Origin: Alentia gelatinosa
Taxonomy: Eukaryota > Annelida > Polychaeta > Phyllodocida > Polynoidae
DNA length: 64,000 nucleotides
Direction of reading: 5' to 3'
Assembly (NCBI GenBank): GCA_950022655.1
Contig: OX465583.1
Location: 65,434,458 to 65,498,457, forward strand
Under the pieces are notes generated by a model. It worked only from the letters and a program-made list of their open reading frames with translations. It did not search any database and was not told where the DNA came from. A program made the translations under genes and the position numbers. Every line of letters starts with the position of its first letter. Position 1 is the first letter of the stretch. Below, in pieces: positions 22,436-33,915 of the stretch.

Positions 22436-22745
22436 TGCACCCCTCTCATAAGATCTCACACTCTCTAAGTCGTTATCTGTACAAGGTTCTTACTGTGCTT
22501 TTTAGGAGAAGAATTCTTAAGGAACTAGGCTTAGGGCCTTGAGAATCAACTGGCACACAGTATTCCCGCGAGGTGGCATCATTGAGATTATAGGAATCTT
22601 TGGTTGTATTGATGTTTGTCTTTAGCATGGGAGGCAGGCCAGTGGATTCTCAAGGCTCTATGCCTAGTTCGTTAAGAAATATAGTACAGAGTACAGAATA
22701 CGACTTAGAGAGTATGCGATCTTATGAGAGGGGTGCACCGAAGTC
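22436..22745. mobile_element. foldback element FB, copy 1
   Basis: The left end GCACCCCTCTCATAAGATCT is inverted at the right as GATCTTATGAGAGGGGTGC. Arms also share TCTCTAAGTCG, GAAGAATTCTTAA and GGCTTAGGGCCTTGAGAATC, giving roughly 110-bp imperfect arms. Other copies are 30795-31063 and 54374-55806 (with two insertions). Confidence 0.85.
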
Positions 22746-22765
22746 GGTTGGTGGTTGTATCTCAT

Positions 22766-22978
22766 CCCTGGGACAAGTTTAGCCATAGGAATAACGTCAG
22801 AAAACAATACTCAACGATCACCCCGTTAAAGTGACAATACTACGCCATGGTCTTGGCGTAGTAAATATGAGATGACGTCATAGGCGATTGACCAATCAGC
22901 GCCCAGGATTTCAGAGAGAAGACAAGACAAGAGATTTAAATGTCCCTAGCAGTGAAAGGGGTGAGATAAATAAGAAGC
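22766..22978 (+). repeat. HP-B body
   Basis: TATCTCATCCCTGGGACAAG and TTTAGCCATAGGAATAACG at the left, GGGGTGAGATAAATAAG at the right, and ACTACGCCATGGTCTTGGCG inside. It matches bodies at 55342, 59000 and 63338 but lacks the adjoining hairpin. The short palindrome CTACGCCATGG...CTTGGCGTAG is retained. Confidence 0.75.
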
Positions 22979-23796
22979 TAACGGTGTATATATATTCAGT
23001 GTCGGTCAGTAAAAATGCAGGAGTCTGATGAAAACTGAGGTAGCCGACGACCGATTTTTGACAGTCAAGTTCACTGATAAATTCAATACAGAGACATTTC
23101 CTCTGTGGAACAAAACGTCGGTCGGTGGTGTGTAATTATGTTATGTTGAAGAGAAAAATCGTTAACCCTTTCTGTTTCAACCTGACGATTTTCACACCAA
23201 AAGTCTCACATAATCGGGCGGTGGGGCCAGATGCCATAATCGGTGGTCAGAATCGCTAGATGGAAACGCCACATTAGTCTGAGGTATATAAGAAGGCTTT
23301 AGATATTGGCAATATTGTTTTCATTTCTTCTTTTTTTTATATTAGGTAAATTTAGCGACATACAATAATCCCCACAGGTCTGGCCGTTCTTTCTTAAAGT
23401 AGTCGGAACTATATGACTCATAGCTATTGTGTAATTATTATCATTATTATATTATTGTTACTATCGGTACCGGTTCATCCAATCATCTATCTTACTGCGT
23501 ATTTATCACGTACAGCCAAAGTAACCCTGTTTCCGTATAATATACATTCAGGATTCGGGTGAAACTGGTATGTGATATCAGAGTCTGAGGTTGGCGTAAA
23601 CCCGGGTTATAATACAGGATAGCGGGGCATCTATCTCTCTGACGTGGAAGCATGCTGAGTTCGCTTAATAGAACGACGACTGGGCGGACCACTTGGGGAG
23701 ACAGGCAGCCTGATGTCTGTACCGTCGACCACAGTCACGTCATGGATGCCTTGTGTTTTACATATCCCGTAGATTGGCCGCTGCGATGCGAAATTC
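22979..23796. other. unassigned stretch with half HP-F hairpin
   Basis: TATTTATCACGTACAGCCAA followed by AGTAACCCTGTTTCCGTAT (23500-23540) is one arm of the HP-F outer hairpin. The rest has no recognised feature. The ORF at 23652-23987 runs into the next element and is not supported. Confidence 0.45.
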
Positions 23797-24090
23797 GGTT
23801 ACCCTGCGAAATTCCGTTATTATCACCCACTGATATCTGGTACGCATGCACGAACATACGCAGTGTTGAAGTCCACGATTGGAGAGTGTTTTTTTTGCCG
23901 AAATTAAGCATATTACGATATATCACGATATGTAATTCTCATGGTGAAATACTTTTTTTTCAGTTATTTACATTAAAATCACATTAAAATAATAGCACGA
24001 CCAATAGTCTGTGATATCTGGGCGGAAGAACGTGTGCAGACGCATGCGCGTATTGAGTGGGCGATAATAACGGAATTTCGCAGGGTAACC
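23797..24090. mobile_element. TIR element P (294 bp MITE)
   Basis: GGTTACCCTGCGAAATTCCG, extending to CACCCACT, is inverted at the right as AGTGGGCGATAATAACGGAA...GGGTAACC, giving about 35 bp of nearly perfect terminal repeats. Flanks AAATTC and AAATCT are similar but no exact target duplication can be fixed. Nothing is encoded. Confidence 0.85.
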
Positions 24091-24138
24091 AAATCTCACA
24101 TCACACCGCCACCTCTATCTTCACTTTGTTCTGACTAA

Positions 24139-24290
24139 AGCCCTGTCTCCACTTTGCGGTTCTAGTTAGATAGGTACGCCTAGTCTCATAATTGGCGTAC
24201 CTTCGGGATCGCAACGCGGCATAACGCACAGTGGAGACTGCAAGTTTCCCGCTAGTCTGAGACTGGGCATACCGGGTGCGCCAGTCTCAG
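24139..24290. repeat. imperfect inverted repeat Q
   Basis: CCCTGTCTCCACTTTGCGG at the left and CGCACAGTGGAGACTG near 24225 are inverted; internal words GGTACGCCTAGTCTCA and CGCCAGTCTCAGAAG recur. It is probably another small TIR element. Confidence 0.45.
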
Positions 24291-24297
24291 AAGGCCT

Positions 24298-24500
24298 TAA
24301 AGTGATATTCACAAAGTGGGATTCCTGTACCTCACAGGGTGTTTGTCTGAGACAAACCCTTCTGAGATTTCGTACTGGGACACAATCTCCATTTCCCTGA
24401 GACAAGTTGGTTTCCCTGCAATTGGCGGCGACAATTACTCCTAACCAGGCACAGAATCTCATGGGATTTTGATTTTAAACATGTTTAGAATTCACAGGGG
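24298..24500 (+). repeat. dispersed repeat N, copy 4
   Basis: CAAAGTGGGATTCCTGTACC, GGGTGTTTGTCTGAGACAAA, ATCTCATGGGATTTTGA and the other N landmarks occur in order. A further N-like fragment lies at about 24700-24825. Confidence 0.65.
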
Positions 24501-24835
24501 CATTTTGGTGACACAATTGGACCCACTGCCGAGTAGCCGACTGACTACATAACCTAGCCAATAGGAGACCAGCAAGCAGGGTCACATGTTCTCCAAACCA
24601 TTCACTTCAAGTGTAATATGTGACATTCATTGCCCGAGACTATGTACTATATGTGTCCTTCGATGTGAGTCAGATTCGCCATTTTTCCTTGAGACTGGTA
24701 AAAGCACCTTGCCATGAGAATTTTTGTACTAAAGGAGACTTGTCTAAGACAAGGGGAAAGATGTGAAGTACATGTACATCTGACTTAGGTACATTAGTCT
24801 CTACGCGTGAATCCCACTTAAAGAGTTTGGATGAA

Positions 24836-25170
24836 TTAAATCCCAAACAGTATCTGCGATGTTCGCATCAAACCAGGTGATCTTGTTGTATTTGGGTTCT
24901 TGAGGCAGCCATACTTAATAAGATACATTCGTATCTTAACAAATTGGTAATGAACGCTAGCTTTATGTTCCTTGTATTTTCCATAAATACACACAAAAGG
25001 AAATAGAAAAAATGGAAAATTTGCTTGGAGGTTATGAAATAACACAGTCTCCAAGTAGTACGAAAGATCTGGTAGGAGAGTATCAAGCAGCTACTGGGTC
25101 AAGGTGACCGCGGATTTAACCCGACCAGGGATAACGTATATATAGTATAGCTCTGTTGGCCAGTGTATTT
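24836..25170. repeat. dispersed repeat Z, copy 2
   Basis: It shares CAAACCAGGTGATCTTGTTG, AAAGATCTGGTAGGAGAGTA and TAGCTCTGTTGGCCAGTGT with 46575-46890, and its right end with 76-122. About 330 bp; the class is unknown. Confidence 0.75.
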
Positions 25171-25358
25171 ATCCCGCACCGAATATAATGAGCATGCGCA
25201 GACTGCTTCGCCCACAAGGAGGCAGCACTGAACTTAATTTCAAACCTCAGTGGATACAGCGGTAGGATTCCAAGCGTATTCCTCTGCCACCGTCAACCTG
25301 TCAATCTCTGCCTCCACAGGTACCGAAAGACATCCAACACCATCGAAACTATACTTAA

Positions 25359-25865
25359 AGGCATATCCTACAATTCACAGTGGCGCCACCTGGTGATTTT
25401 TAAATATTGTCAATTATTAGTCAAAAAAGGTTTCCTTAGGATTCATTCTGATGCCAATAGAGTAAAGCCAAAGTTGGGTCCAGTTTGTCCAATCCTGATA
25501 CGTAAAATAGACAAATAACATGCACTTGATTTACATGGGAAATGTACTGGGAAATATGGATTTCTTAAATTCTTTCAAAAACAAGCACGTTGACCTATAG
25601 TTTTTAAAACTTAAATGTGTTGTACTATACATTTACTATATTCTGCGAAAGTTTGAAGTAAATGACATGGTTTTGCTTTATGAAAAGTAACTGTTTAGAA
25701 TTTTTATATATTCTATTATATAATTATCTCTAAATCAAAAACAAGCATGGTGACCCCCAATTTTTAAGATAGATACATATTCTAAAACACTTAGAGATCG
25801 TAATATCCAAGTTTCAGGAAAATGATATGGGTTTTAATTGTCAAGCCAAATTGTCCGACATGCCT
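25359..25865. mobile_element. TTAA-flanked TIR element CC (piggyBac-like MITE, 507 bp)
   Basis: TTAA lies on both sides (25355-25358 and 25866-25869). The ends AGGCATATCCTACAATTCAC and AATTGTCCGACATGCCT are inverted. A TTAA duplication is the hallmark of piggyBac. There is no transposase. Near the left end GTGGCGCCACCTGGTGATT carries a CTCF-like core in reverse. A truncated left end is at about 61747-61810. Confidence 0.8.
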
Positions 25866-26089
25866 TTAAGTATGGCGTATAGCCGAGATGTCATGTATAG
25901 TGCAGGGTAAGCAGCTACCAAAATATAAAGACAAAAAAAAGCGTTTAATCTAATTAGGACGTAGGGAAAGTCGCTGCCTTTTCACTGACAAAAAGCCAGC
26001 GGTGGCACTACTGAGCAGAAGTACCAAGAGCAACTCGCTCAAGAAAGTATGAACTCTCTGACCCGTGTACTGTAGCTGTAGACACAGTG

Positions 26090-26244
26090 TTTATCTCACT
26101 CCTGGTATTCCTTTCCCATAGACTTAACGTTCGGAACTCGTACTCAACGCCCATGGAGTATTATAAAAAAAAGATTATTGAATGGTGGATGATGTCGCAA
26201 ATTCTAGCCAATTAGTCAGTACGGGTCATACGGGTGAGATAAAT
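26090..26244 (-). repeat. HP-A body
   Basis: It runs from TTTATCTCACTCCTGGTAT to CATACGGGTGAGATAAATAC and contains CATAGACTTAACGTTCGGAA and GTACTCAACGCCCATGGAG. It abuts an HP-D hairpin three bases later, an arrangement repeated near 56265-56290. Confidence 0.75.
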
Positions 26245-26247
26245 ACA

Positions 26248-26585
26248 CAATATTGACTGGTTTCAGATACAAGCGGCCGTATGCTCCGAGGAGTTGACGC
26301 GTAGTAATATCCGAGCGTATGCGAGGATATTGCGGAGAGTCAACTCCGAGGAGCATACAACAGCTTGTATCTGAAACCAGTCTATATTGTATTTATTATC
26401 CACCTTTTCTGGACAAGTGGCATGTCGATATCAGTTCATTTTAGTTATGCACTATTTTTCCATACGCACTATTTTTCCGAATGCGCCACCCGGAGCATAC
26501 AACATATATCCATATGCCCCGGGTATGTCCATACCAACGCCCTATGTGTTTTCTATGGGCACTTTGTATTAGGTGGATAATAAAA
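26248..26585 (+). repeat. HP-D copy 1 (hairpin plus body)
   Basis: The hairpin 26248-26389 pairs GACTGGTTTCAGATACAAGC with GCTTGTATCTGAAACCAGTC and CGTATGCTCCGAGGAGTTGA with TCAACTCCGAGGAGCATAC. The tip is ATATCCGAGCGTATGCGAGG. The body starts TATTTATTATCCACC and ends GGTGGATAATAAA. The ORFs at 26365-26580 and 26387-26572 are chance. Confidence 0.85.
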
Positions 26586-27344
26586 TCTAAACCGCACTCG
26601 ATCCATAGCCACTGACAGTATGCCATTCATTTTGGATCTCCAAAACTACTGGCATATTGTCAGTGGCTGTGAATCTGATGCAGTTCCTTATTGTTATATG
26701 TAGGGATTTGGGGAATAAGCATTCCAGATCGATTGGATTAGGGATACCACATTCAGCCGAGAAGTGAGGTCACCCAGTGTAGCGAATATCATAAAGTCCA
26801 TTGATTTATGACAGGTCGTAAGAAGATTCAAAGGGAGATCAATATTGTCAAATAGAAACCATATATGGGTCAGTAAATCACAAAGATTAACATTCTTACC
26901 CCTGTATTTGAGTTACATTATCAATCTGATTTAAATCGGGAAACAATGTAGATTCTTTTGGAATATATGTTACAGGTACACTATGCATCGCTGAATGATT
27001 CTTATACGGCATGCAATCAGGTTCAAGACTAAATTGCATAAATCCAATATGTATTAAAAAAAAAACCTATTTTCTAAAAATTTATTTTGCATCAGCACCT
27101 GAGAGAGATCAGGTCTTTATATTGACCAGATCTCGGGATTCAAGCGAGCATTAAAAACGCTGCTTGTTCAATGAAAATTCAGTCGTATGTACATGGGTCT
27201 CTTTGATGATATTTCGAATTACTTTTCTTTTCTCCAATCCTACCTAGCTCATGATCATACATCCCACCTGAGAGGTTACAGTGCTTGTTGATTGGTTTAA
27301 TACATTTTTGTCCTTTAAAGGCGAAAGAATGAATATATGATATA
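26586..27344. other. unassigned stretch
   Basis: An inverted pair ACTGACAGTATGCCA with CATATTGTCAGTG lies at about 26611-26664. No gene was recognised. Confidence 0.4.
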
Positions 27345-27506
27345 CAGTAGGACCCCACATAAGCGGACACCCTCCATTTCGGACCAAAGTGACCGCTCAT
27401 GCGGGGTCAGAATAAACATCTACTAGAGGGATCCGTTCCGAGCAAAGGTGTCCGTTAATGCGGGGTGCCCGCTAATGCAGGGTGTCCATTCGGTGAGGTT
27501 CTACTG
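27345..27506. mobile_element. TA-flanked pogo-like MITE
   Basis: The ends CAGTAGGACCCCACATAAGC and ATTCGGTGAGGTTCTACTG are inverted and TA flanks both sides (27343-27344 and 27507-27508). Internal AAGCGGACACCC and GGTGTCCGTTAATGCGGG are subterminal repeats. CAGTAGxACC ends plus a TA target fit the pogo/Tigger branch of Tc1/mariner. Confidence 0.8.
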
Positions 27507-27534
27507 TACTGCTAAAGAATGAAATTTTCACAGA

Positions 27535-27885
27535 GAATGCGTTGGGCACTTTTTAGGGCGTGATTGCTTGCACTTTATACATTGCCGAAAGGATAGAGTG
27601 CTCACATGGACTTCCTGCAGCTTGCTACATAAAAACTATCCCTTCGCTATCTGCGTGCTATTCACTGTGACATCGTGAAAGGAGCAGAGTGCCAGTATCT
27701 CAGGTCCTTTGAGGCATGCCCAGCTGACTATGACCAATAACTCAAGACTGAAATACCTCAAGACCCACTGGTGCTTGATATGTTAGGATCCTAGACTCAT
27801 GTAGTTCAAGAAAGGGCAAGTCGACTGGGTGCAAGTGTGTTACAGAAAATAATCCATTGACTGAATATATCCACAAAAAAATATT
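27535..27885 (-). repeat. dispersed repeat T, copy 2
   Basis: In reverse orientation it has ACTATCCCTTCGCTATCTGC, GCATGCCCAGCTGACTATGA, CACTGGTGCTTGATATGTT and GTCGACTGGGTGCAAGTG, the landmarks of T copies elsewhere. The T leader (TATCAATGATGAACATACAA) continues to about 28075. Confidence 0.75.
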
Positions 27886-29671
27886 TTTATTCATTTATAT
27901 AGATCAAAAACTGCTGCGTCCCGAGCAACTCCGCTTTCCTGGTGGGGTGTGGGAAGTTGAAATTTTTCGGCAACATTTTTTTTTTTTTTTGCTCACGCAG
28001 ATCGCACGTCTACCATTTTATTCATTTATAATTGCACACTCATATATCAATGATGAACATACAATTTGCACCCAGTCTAGTTGAGAGTAGAGGTACTAAA
28101 GTTCCTGCCATTGGCAATTTCGCTGCCAATACGAGAACGACCGAGGCGGTCTCAAGGGTTCGTCGTACAAGCGCACAGTGTCCTTTATAACAGGCTTACA
28201 TATAGGCTTTGAATCCGCAGGCTATACTATGATTGCGCCTGTACAAATTTGAGTGTCGAACATAAGCAAAATGTTTGCTTATGTGTATTTATTTTTCATA
28301 TACGAGATCTGCTCTATTAATTGATCAGTTAATCCGATACATGTGAATCTTGTTTTTGCTTATAAATTATTTCACAGGTGTCCAATCCACCGTTGCATAA
28401 TGTTGTATCCACTGTGCAACATGTGCATATCCCAACACTAAGCATTCAGTGAAAATACAAAGTATACTCAATATTAAATTGTAAATATACATGGCCCAAA
28501 CACGACTGCAGTTTGCAGCGTGAACACCTAAGGAAGTGTTTATATATATTATATGATTATATATATATATATAATATATATATATATATGCTACACGACT
28601 AGCGAGTAATTGACCGATTCGAATGCGGATTCCAGCGATCTTGGCGCGAAATTTCGCCTAGATTTCTCAGAACTTGACCGTGGTTGCTTGGTTGTTGTCA
28701 TATGACCCGATCCAGTCTTTTCCTTGGCTGTAACTTCAGACAAAGGCACTTTAACCTGTCTATTAAATCTTTCCCTAAAGAAAATGACGCCTCCCCAATT
28801 AAACTCGCAAAGAGTTGAGGGGAAGAAACCCATATTGCAGGGAAAGAAATTCCCACCATAACCCCGCACCCCGCATAACCCGGAACGTGGGGTGCCCGCT
28901 TACGCTATATTATATATTATATATATCATATATATATTATATATATACATCAGGAGTGGAATAAAAGAACGTGTATCCTAAGTTACGTAGTGAAATATGT
29001 TCTTATGCAATTGGTTCTTTTTCATCTCTACATGGAGTCCATAATGCCTGCTCAATGGCAAGTGGTGCCAAGTCGGAAATCCAATTGCCTTAAGTTAAGC
29101 CGGACATACACCAAGCGAGAAACGTCAGCGATCTCCGGAATCGCCAACAAAAATTGTCATGTATGTGAAGTTTATAAAATGGGTCGTGGTATATTTCAGA
29201 ATGATATCTCTCACCATTAACTCAGCTTTTTTAGAAGTAATAATAAGGTGAACTATGAAATAATAGCTCATATACAAAAAGTAAAAAATAATTTGGGTTT
29301 GAGGGAAGATGTTTTCTGTCTGATGCAGAACGCTCTCCCGAGAACCAGACACTGTCACTTTAGCTCTCCTCGCTCTAGCATAACACCAACCAAAAAAAAA
29401 GTAAAAATAAATTAATTAATCTATAGCACAAAATGAAATAAAAGAAACATAATTGAATCGTAAAAGATTGTCAGCTTACTGGAACTCCCCGTTGGCTATC
29501 GGCTCTACTTCTAGGTACCCTAAAAGTCTGTCGGTGATCGGTCGATATTCAGAATTTTATCGGTGAGGTGAATTATACACACAGGTTTTCTGTGAGAACA
29601 TTTGTTGGTGGTGGCCTTGTTACATAATCTAGACCAAATTTATCGGTGAGCATTCTCTGAATATCTCGTTT
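27886..29671. other. unassigned stretch with TA-repeat borders
   Basis: Two TA-rich tracts (28540-28590 and 28900-28945) bracket a 92-codon minus ORF (28591-28869) of unknown nature. Just inside the right tract GCACCCCGCATAACCC and GGTGCCCGCTTACGC resemble pogo-MITE subterminal repeats. No gene is supported. Confidence 0.4.
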
Positions 29672-30151
29672 GTTTGTTTGTTTAGTTTGATTTTACGTCC
29701 AGTCAACCATTATAGGTCCTTTCCAGACTTTATCAAGGTTCTTTTACACCACTAGGGTGGTGATAGAATCTATGTGATGGAAATCACACCCCTACACATT
29801 AACCGAGGTGAGAGTTCTTTTACTTCCCACACCACATAGACATGGTATGAGAAGGATGGCCTTTGTTATAGCAGTAAATCTACCACTGCTGGGGTTGGGG
29901 TTCGAACCCACAAAGGGGCCATCCATAAAGTATGTACGCACTGAGGGGGGGGGGGGGTGGGGGGTAAAAAATCTTGAAAATTTTGCGTATGCTCCTTCTT
30001 TATTCTATTGTGTACAAGATCGGGAGGGGGGATGGGGGGTCCAAATTTCAGAAATTCTGCGTATGTACTTTATGGATGGCCCCAAAGTCTTACAACCTTG
30101 GGGTTACAAGATCGGTGCTCTAACCACTGAGCTAACTCCCTACCCCGAATG
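29672..30151 (-). mobile_element. tRNA-derived SINE (type 2) interrupted by a MITE
   Basis: Read on the minus strand it starts GGGAGTTAGCTCAGTGGTTA (box A), then TTGTAACCCC (anticodon-loop region). After the inserted MITE come GTGGGTTCGAACCCC (box B) and a body with GTGGGAAGTAAAAGAACTC and TTGACTGGACGTAAAATCA. It ends in an ACAAACAAACAA tail. The tRNA head resembles tRNA-Thr/Lys. An uninterrupted relative lies at 52766-53098. Confidence 0.85.
29915..30083. mobile_element. MITE inserted in the SINE tRNA head
   Basis: The ends GGGGCCATCCATAAAGTA and TACTTTATGGATGGCCCC are perfect inverted repeats, continuing with TGTACGCA against TGCGTATG. AAA flanks both sides, an apparent 3-bp duplication of the SINE sequence. 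Two imperfect subterminal G-runs make the arms pair further. Removing it restores a continuous SINE head. Superfamily uncertain. Confidence 0.9.
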
Positions 30152-30352
30152 TCTCGTTCCATTGACCGATCAGGTGTCGGAATACCATCAAAGTCATTCA
30201 GTGATTCCAGACCTTAAAAGTCGGCAAATGGAAACGAGGTTTATAAGCCATATTCCACTGGCCGACAAAAAAAAGCACCGATTAATTGAGTTCTCCTGAA
30301 GGTCGGACGGTGGTCAAAGACTGCACGTCGGTGTCTAGAATCGGCGAGGGTG

Positions 30353-30763
30353 TTGTGTCTGCCTTGTTTATTATCCATCGTATACAAAGCCCCCATTGAA
30401 AATGCATAGGGACTCAGTAAACCATTACCCATTGTATACAACCTGTCAGATACCATAACTGTGGTATACGGATTCAAACCTGCGTTATACGGCCTCAAAA
30501 CCATGGTATACGGGAAAAATAGTCCCTTTTGCTATAAAGCAAAGAAATAGTCCCTATTGTTATACCTTTTAATATGGCAATAACTGGGTTTAATTTATTC
30601 GAAAATATGGATAATAAATACAACAAACGATGATTTTGTGGACAGGCGGCTCTGTAAACCACTCGAGGTTGACGTCGTAATACACTCGCTAGCGCTCGTG
30701 TTTTACTGCGCGTCAACCACTCGTGGTTTACGGCCGCCTGTCCACAAAACCATCGATTATTGT
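30353..30763 (+). repeat. HP-D-related copy (body plus hairpin)
   Basis: The body 30353-30619 opens GTTTATTATCCATCGTATAC and closes ATATGGATAATAAATAC. The hairpin 30620-30763 pairs GATTTTGTGGACAGGCGGC with GCCGCCTGTCCACAAAAC; the tip is ACACTCGCTAGCGCTCGTGT. The stem sequence is unrelated to the other HP-D hairpins, so this is a separate subfamily. Confidence 0.75.
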
Positions 30764-30794
30764 CTATTTCTTCTGCATTTCTGGGTGAGTTCTC

Positions 30795-31063
30795 GAACCC
30801 CTTTCATAAGATCTCACACTCTCTAAGTCGTATTCTGTACTCTCACCAAGCTCTATGGAGAAGAATTCTTCATGAACCAGGCTTAGAGCCTTGAGAATCC
30901 ACTGGCCTGCCTCCCGTGCTAATCAATGCAACCCAAAGATTCCTATAATCTCAGTGATGCCACCCAGCGGGAATACTGTGTGCCAGTGGATTCTCAAGGT
31001 TCTAAGCCTAGTTCGTTAAGAATACTTAGAGAGTGTGAGATGTTATGAGAGGGGTGCTTCTCC
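30795..31063. mobile_element. foldback element FB, copy 2
   Basis: AACCCCTTTCATAAGATCTC at the left, AGATGTTATGAGAGGGGTGC at the right, with GGCTTAGAGCCTTGAGAATC and GATTCTCAAGGTTCTAAGCC as matching arms. The central unique part (ATCAGTGATGCCACC region) is inverted relative to copy 1. Confidence 0.85.
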
Positions 31064-31669
31064 AGTGAGCGCAGTGAATAAAGAGCGTATGTGAAAAGAG
31101 GAAATGTTTGAAGGACGAAAATCCATCGTTTCGGTGGTGTGTAAAGGGCCTCTTCCACCAACCCATAAGATATACCAAGATCTATCACGATTTGCTTGTC
31201 TTGATAAGTCTGGCTAGGTTTTGAGTAATTGCGTGCATATTTGTCGCAATGCATCGGTCTGGTTGGGCACCTGTGCCGCTTTCTTGTCATGACAAATCGC
31301 GATATGCCACAATATGTCAGCAGTAGATCATGAGGTGTCGCGGTGAAATAAAATATACACACAACATCACGATAAAGTACACATATCATCCAAGTATCCG
31401 AATCCAATGGGTTTTCCACACATTTAGACGTTAAGTTATACTGTTGTGGTCTTTTCATTTGCTCCTCTATTTTGGGGTGTTTCATTGAAATCTATATCTA
31501 GATTACTCTTAACTCAGTTTTTTCAAACATATTTGTCTAGCTTCCATTTATAAGTTGCCACCCTTTCCCGTTCTTCCTTTCGCCGGACTTTTAGTCATAC
31601 AAATCTCTCTTTTTTAAGAATTTTTTTACATTTCTTTACATGGTGAAATTGTCCGTTAGATTGACAATA
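31064..31669. other. unassigned stretch
   Basis: A 163-codon minus ORF (30994-31485) spans this and part of the foldback element. It has no domain that I recognise and its C-terminal end is encoded by the repeat, so I treat it as chance. Confidence 0.4.
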
Positions 31670-31770
31670 TTCGATGGTTTTGTGGACAGCCCGCCGTAAA
31701 CGTCCAGAGGTTAACGTCGACCTCGAGTGGTTTATAGAGCCGACTGTCCAATAACTATTGATTATTGTAT
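31670..31770 (+). repeat. degraded hairpin related to 30620-30763
   Basis: TCGATGGTTTTGTGGACAGC, GGTTAACGTCGACC and GTGGTTTATAGAGCC to ATTGATTATTGT retrace the 30620-30763 hairpin with its central part deleted. Confidence 0.6.
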
Positions 31771-33529
31771 ACATTATTTATCTTATCGAAATATATTAAA
31801 CCCAGGAATTGTCATATTTTTGTGTAAATTATACTATCATTCATTTGACAAATTTGTACAATCACAACGTGGTCTGACATTTTCTTATCAGAAAATCTAA
31901 CACTAAACCAAGAGATGCATTCTCATATTTCGCAATTGAATAGTTATTGATGTTAGTCAATATCCATGGTGTCGACAATGAAATGATACTTCTGAAGCCC
32001 TGTAAATATTTAAATTTCGATTCAAGATTTCCTGGGCGAATCATCTCGACACAAGTCAAAATATAGGTATCTAGAGTGTATCGAGATCGACTGGTTTTCC
32101 GTATGTACTATATAAATAAAGAAAAAAAGATCCGTGCTAGGTAATGGTTTGTACCTGTGGTGAACCTGCAATTCGTTACTAACACGTGGTCCCGCCATGT
32201 GAAGATATTTATGTGACACGGGAGCTATTTTCCCGTACCCCTTTAGGTACAGGATGCGTAAACAGACACATCATGGCCAGGGATCTGCATGGTTATACGA
32301 TGCATATGATACATAATGATTGGAGGCAATTGTATTCCCCAGCAGGTAAATAGGGCATAGACATGGGTGACTAATTAATACTATCACATAAGTTGTAAAT
32401 GTTACGACGAATACCCTGGACTATTAATACATAGGCGAGTATGAGGGGTTTTCTCCCCCCGCGTTTGAATGGCGACGTACATCACATGGCTTCGCCTTGT
32501 GAATCACTAAGTGATTAAAACTCAAAGATGAAGTACAGAAATGAGTCTTGATGATAAAGTCATTCTTACTCGCCGTAGGAACTACTTTCTTCGTAGTCCT
32601 AGGCCACTCCCTGTTACCCTAGGACACTCCGAAAGTGTTCCTAGGCTTCGCAAGAACCTTAAATCTCCTTCATACTTTTACCAAGGTAAGTACTCGGATA
32701 ATTACCTATTAAAAATAAAGACCCGCCCGTCACACAGTGAGAGAACGGGCCTGTGGTCGCGACAATGCAACAAGTAAGAGGTCGGACATGGTGAGATATC
32801 TTGTGAGTTAAACAATTTCAAACAATATGAGGAGTGGTGGGACATAACCAGGGTGATTAACAGACACACAGATACACAGACACAGATAGGAAGAAATACA
32901 GACATACAGATACAGTATGTATACACACATAGAATCACACAGGTCGACATTGTGTGACAGACACACACGTGCTCACAGAGTAATAGCTCCAATCACAGAG
33001 ACAGACACTGGTAAAACACACAGATTTATACAGTATAATGGCCCAATCCAAATCTATAAGGTATAACTCATATATACTATAACTTATTATACTCACTCTA
33101 ATAATATGCCATGCTGTATACATGTATGTTGAATCCCAGTCATTGAGTCAATGTTGTATGTATGTTGAATCCCAGTCTCTACCTACTAAATACAGCCGGT
33201 TACATGTGTTCACGGTGACACTCAGGGAGTCAGTGAAGCGTACCCAGTCCTAACAGGGGTGGTGGTCCAGCTCCGGTCAAGTGGTCGCGACCGTACCCTA
33301 CACCTCACCTGAGACATGCACCTGTCAGTCCCGATCTTGATTGATGGCCGTGTGGGCGGGGCTTAAATTTTAGAATTAATTAACAGAGCTTAATTGCTTT
33401 ATATAAGCTTTAATGGGATACGAGCTCTGACCCTAAACTTTCATAGGTTTCCTCTATAGAATCTCTAGGCAGTGACTACGAGGTTAAATCACCCTATGAA
33501 CACTTAGACTGGTTCCCTGCCCAAATGAA
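31771..33529. other. unassigned stretch with CA-rich and donor-like segments
   Basis: A CACAGA/CAGATA low-complexity tract covers roughly 32866-33030. At 32680-32690 ACCAAG|GTAAGT is a perfect donor on the + strand after an open frame from 32541, but the frame has no homologue that I recognise. CACATGGCTTCGCCTTGTG at about 32477 is a hairpin-tip-like word. At about 33300 a minus-strand donor TCAG|GTGAGG lies in locally GC-rich DNA. Confidence 0.35.
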
Positions 33530-33915
33530 ATAAGACATTCAGTCTTTGGATCGTTTTCTGTAACCCACTTACACCCAGTCAACTTGCCATTTCTTTAACT
33601 GCCTGAGTCTAGGATCAAAACATATCAAACACCAGTAGGTCAATGAGGTATTTCGGTCTCTAGTGATTGGTCATGGTCAGCTGGGCATACCTCCAAGACT
33701 CTGAGACACTGGCACCCTGCTTCTTATCCAATAGCACAGCTGAGATAGATTTAGAGGTGTGCCCAGCCGACCATGACCGATCAATGGAGAGTGAAATACC
33801 TCATTGACCTACTGGTGCTTAATATGTTTGGATCCTAGACTCAGGCAGCTGCAGAAAGGGCTAGTTGACTGGGTGCAAGTGAGTTACATGATCCGATCCA
33901 TAGACTGAACATAAG
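33530..33915. repeat. large palindrome made of two inverted copies of repeat T
   Basis: The left arm runs through CTGTAACCCACTTACACCCA, AATGAGGTATTTCGGTCTC and GTCATGGTCAGCTGGGCAT. The right arm is its inverse: ATGCCCAGCCGACCATGAC-like, TGAAATACCTCATTGACC and CTGGGTGCAAGTGAGTTAC. The arms are about 180 bp with a spacer of roughly 30 bp near 33730. Confidence 0.85.

Noticed and set aside
30994..31485. 163-codon minus ORF as a gene
   Set aside because: No recognisable domain, and its end is encoded by a foldback repeat.
32541..32777. 78-codon ORF with a perfect GTAAGT donor as an exon
   Set aside because: One good donor alone is weak evidence; the sequence has repetitive CCTAGG/CACTCC words and no recognisable protein.
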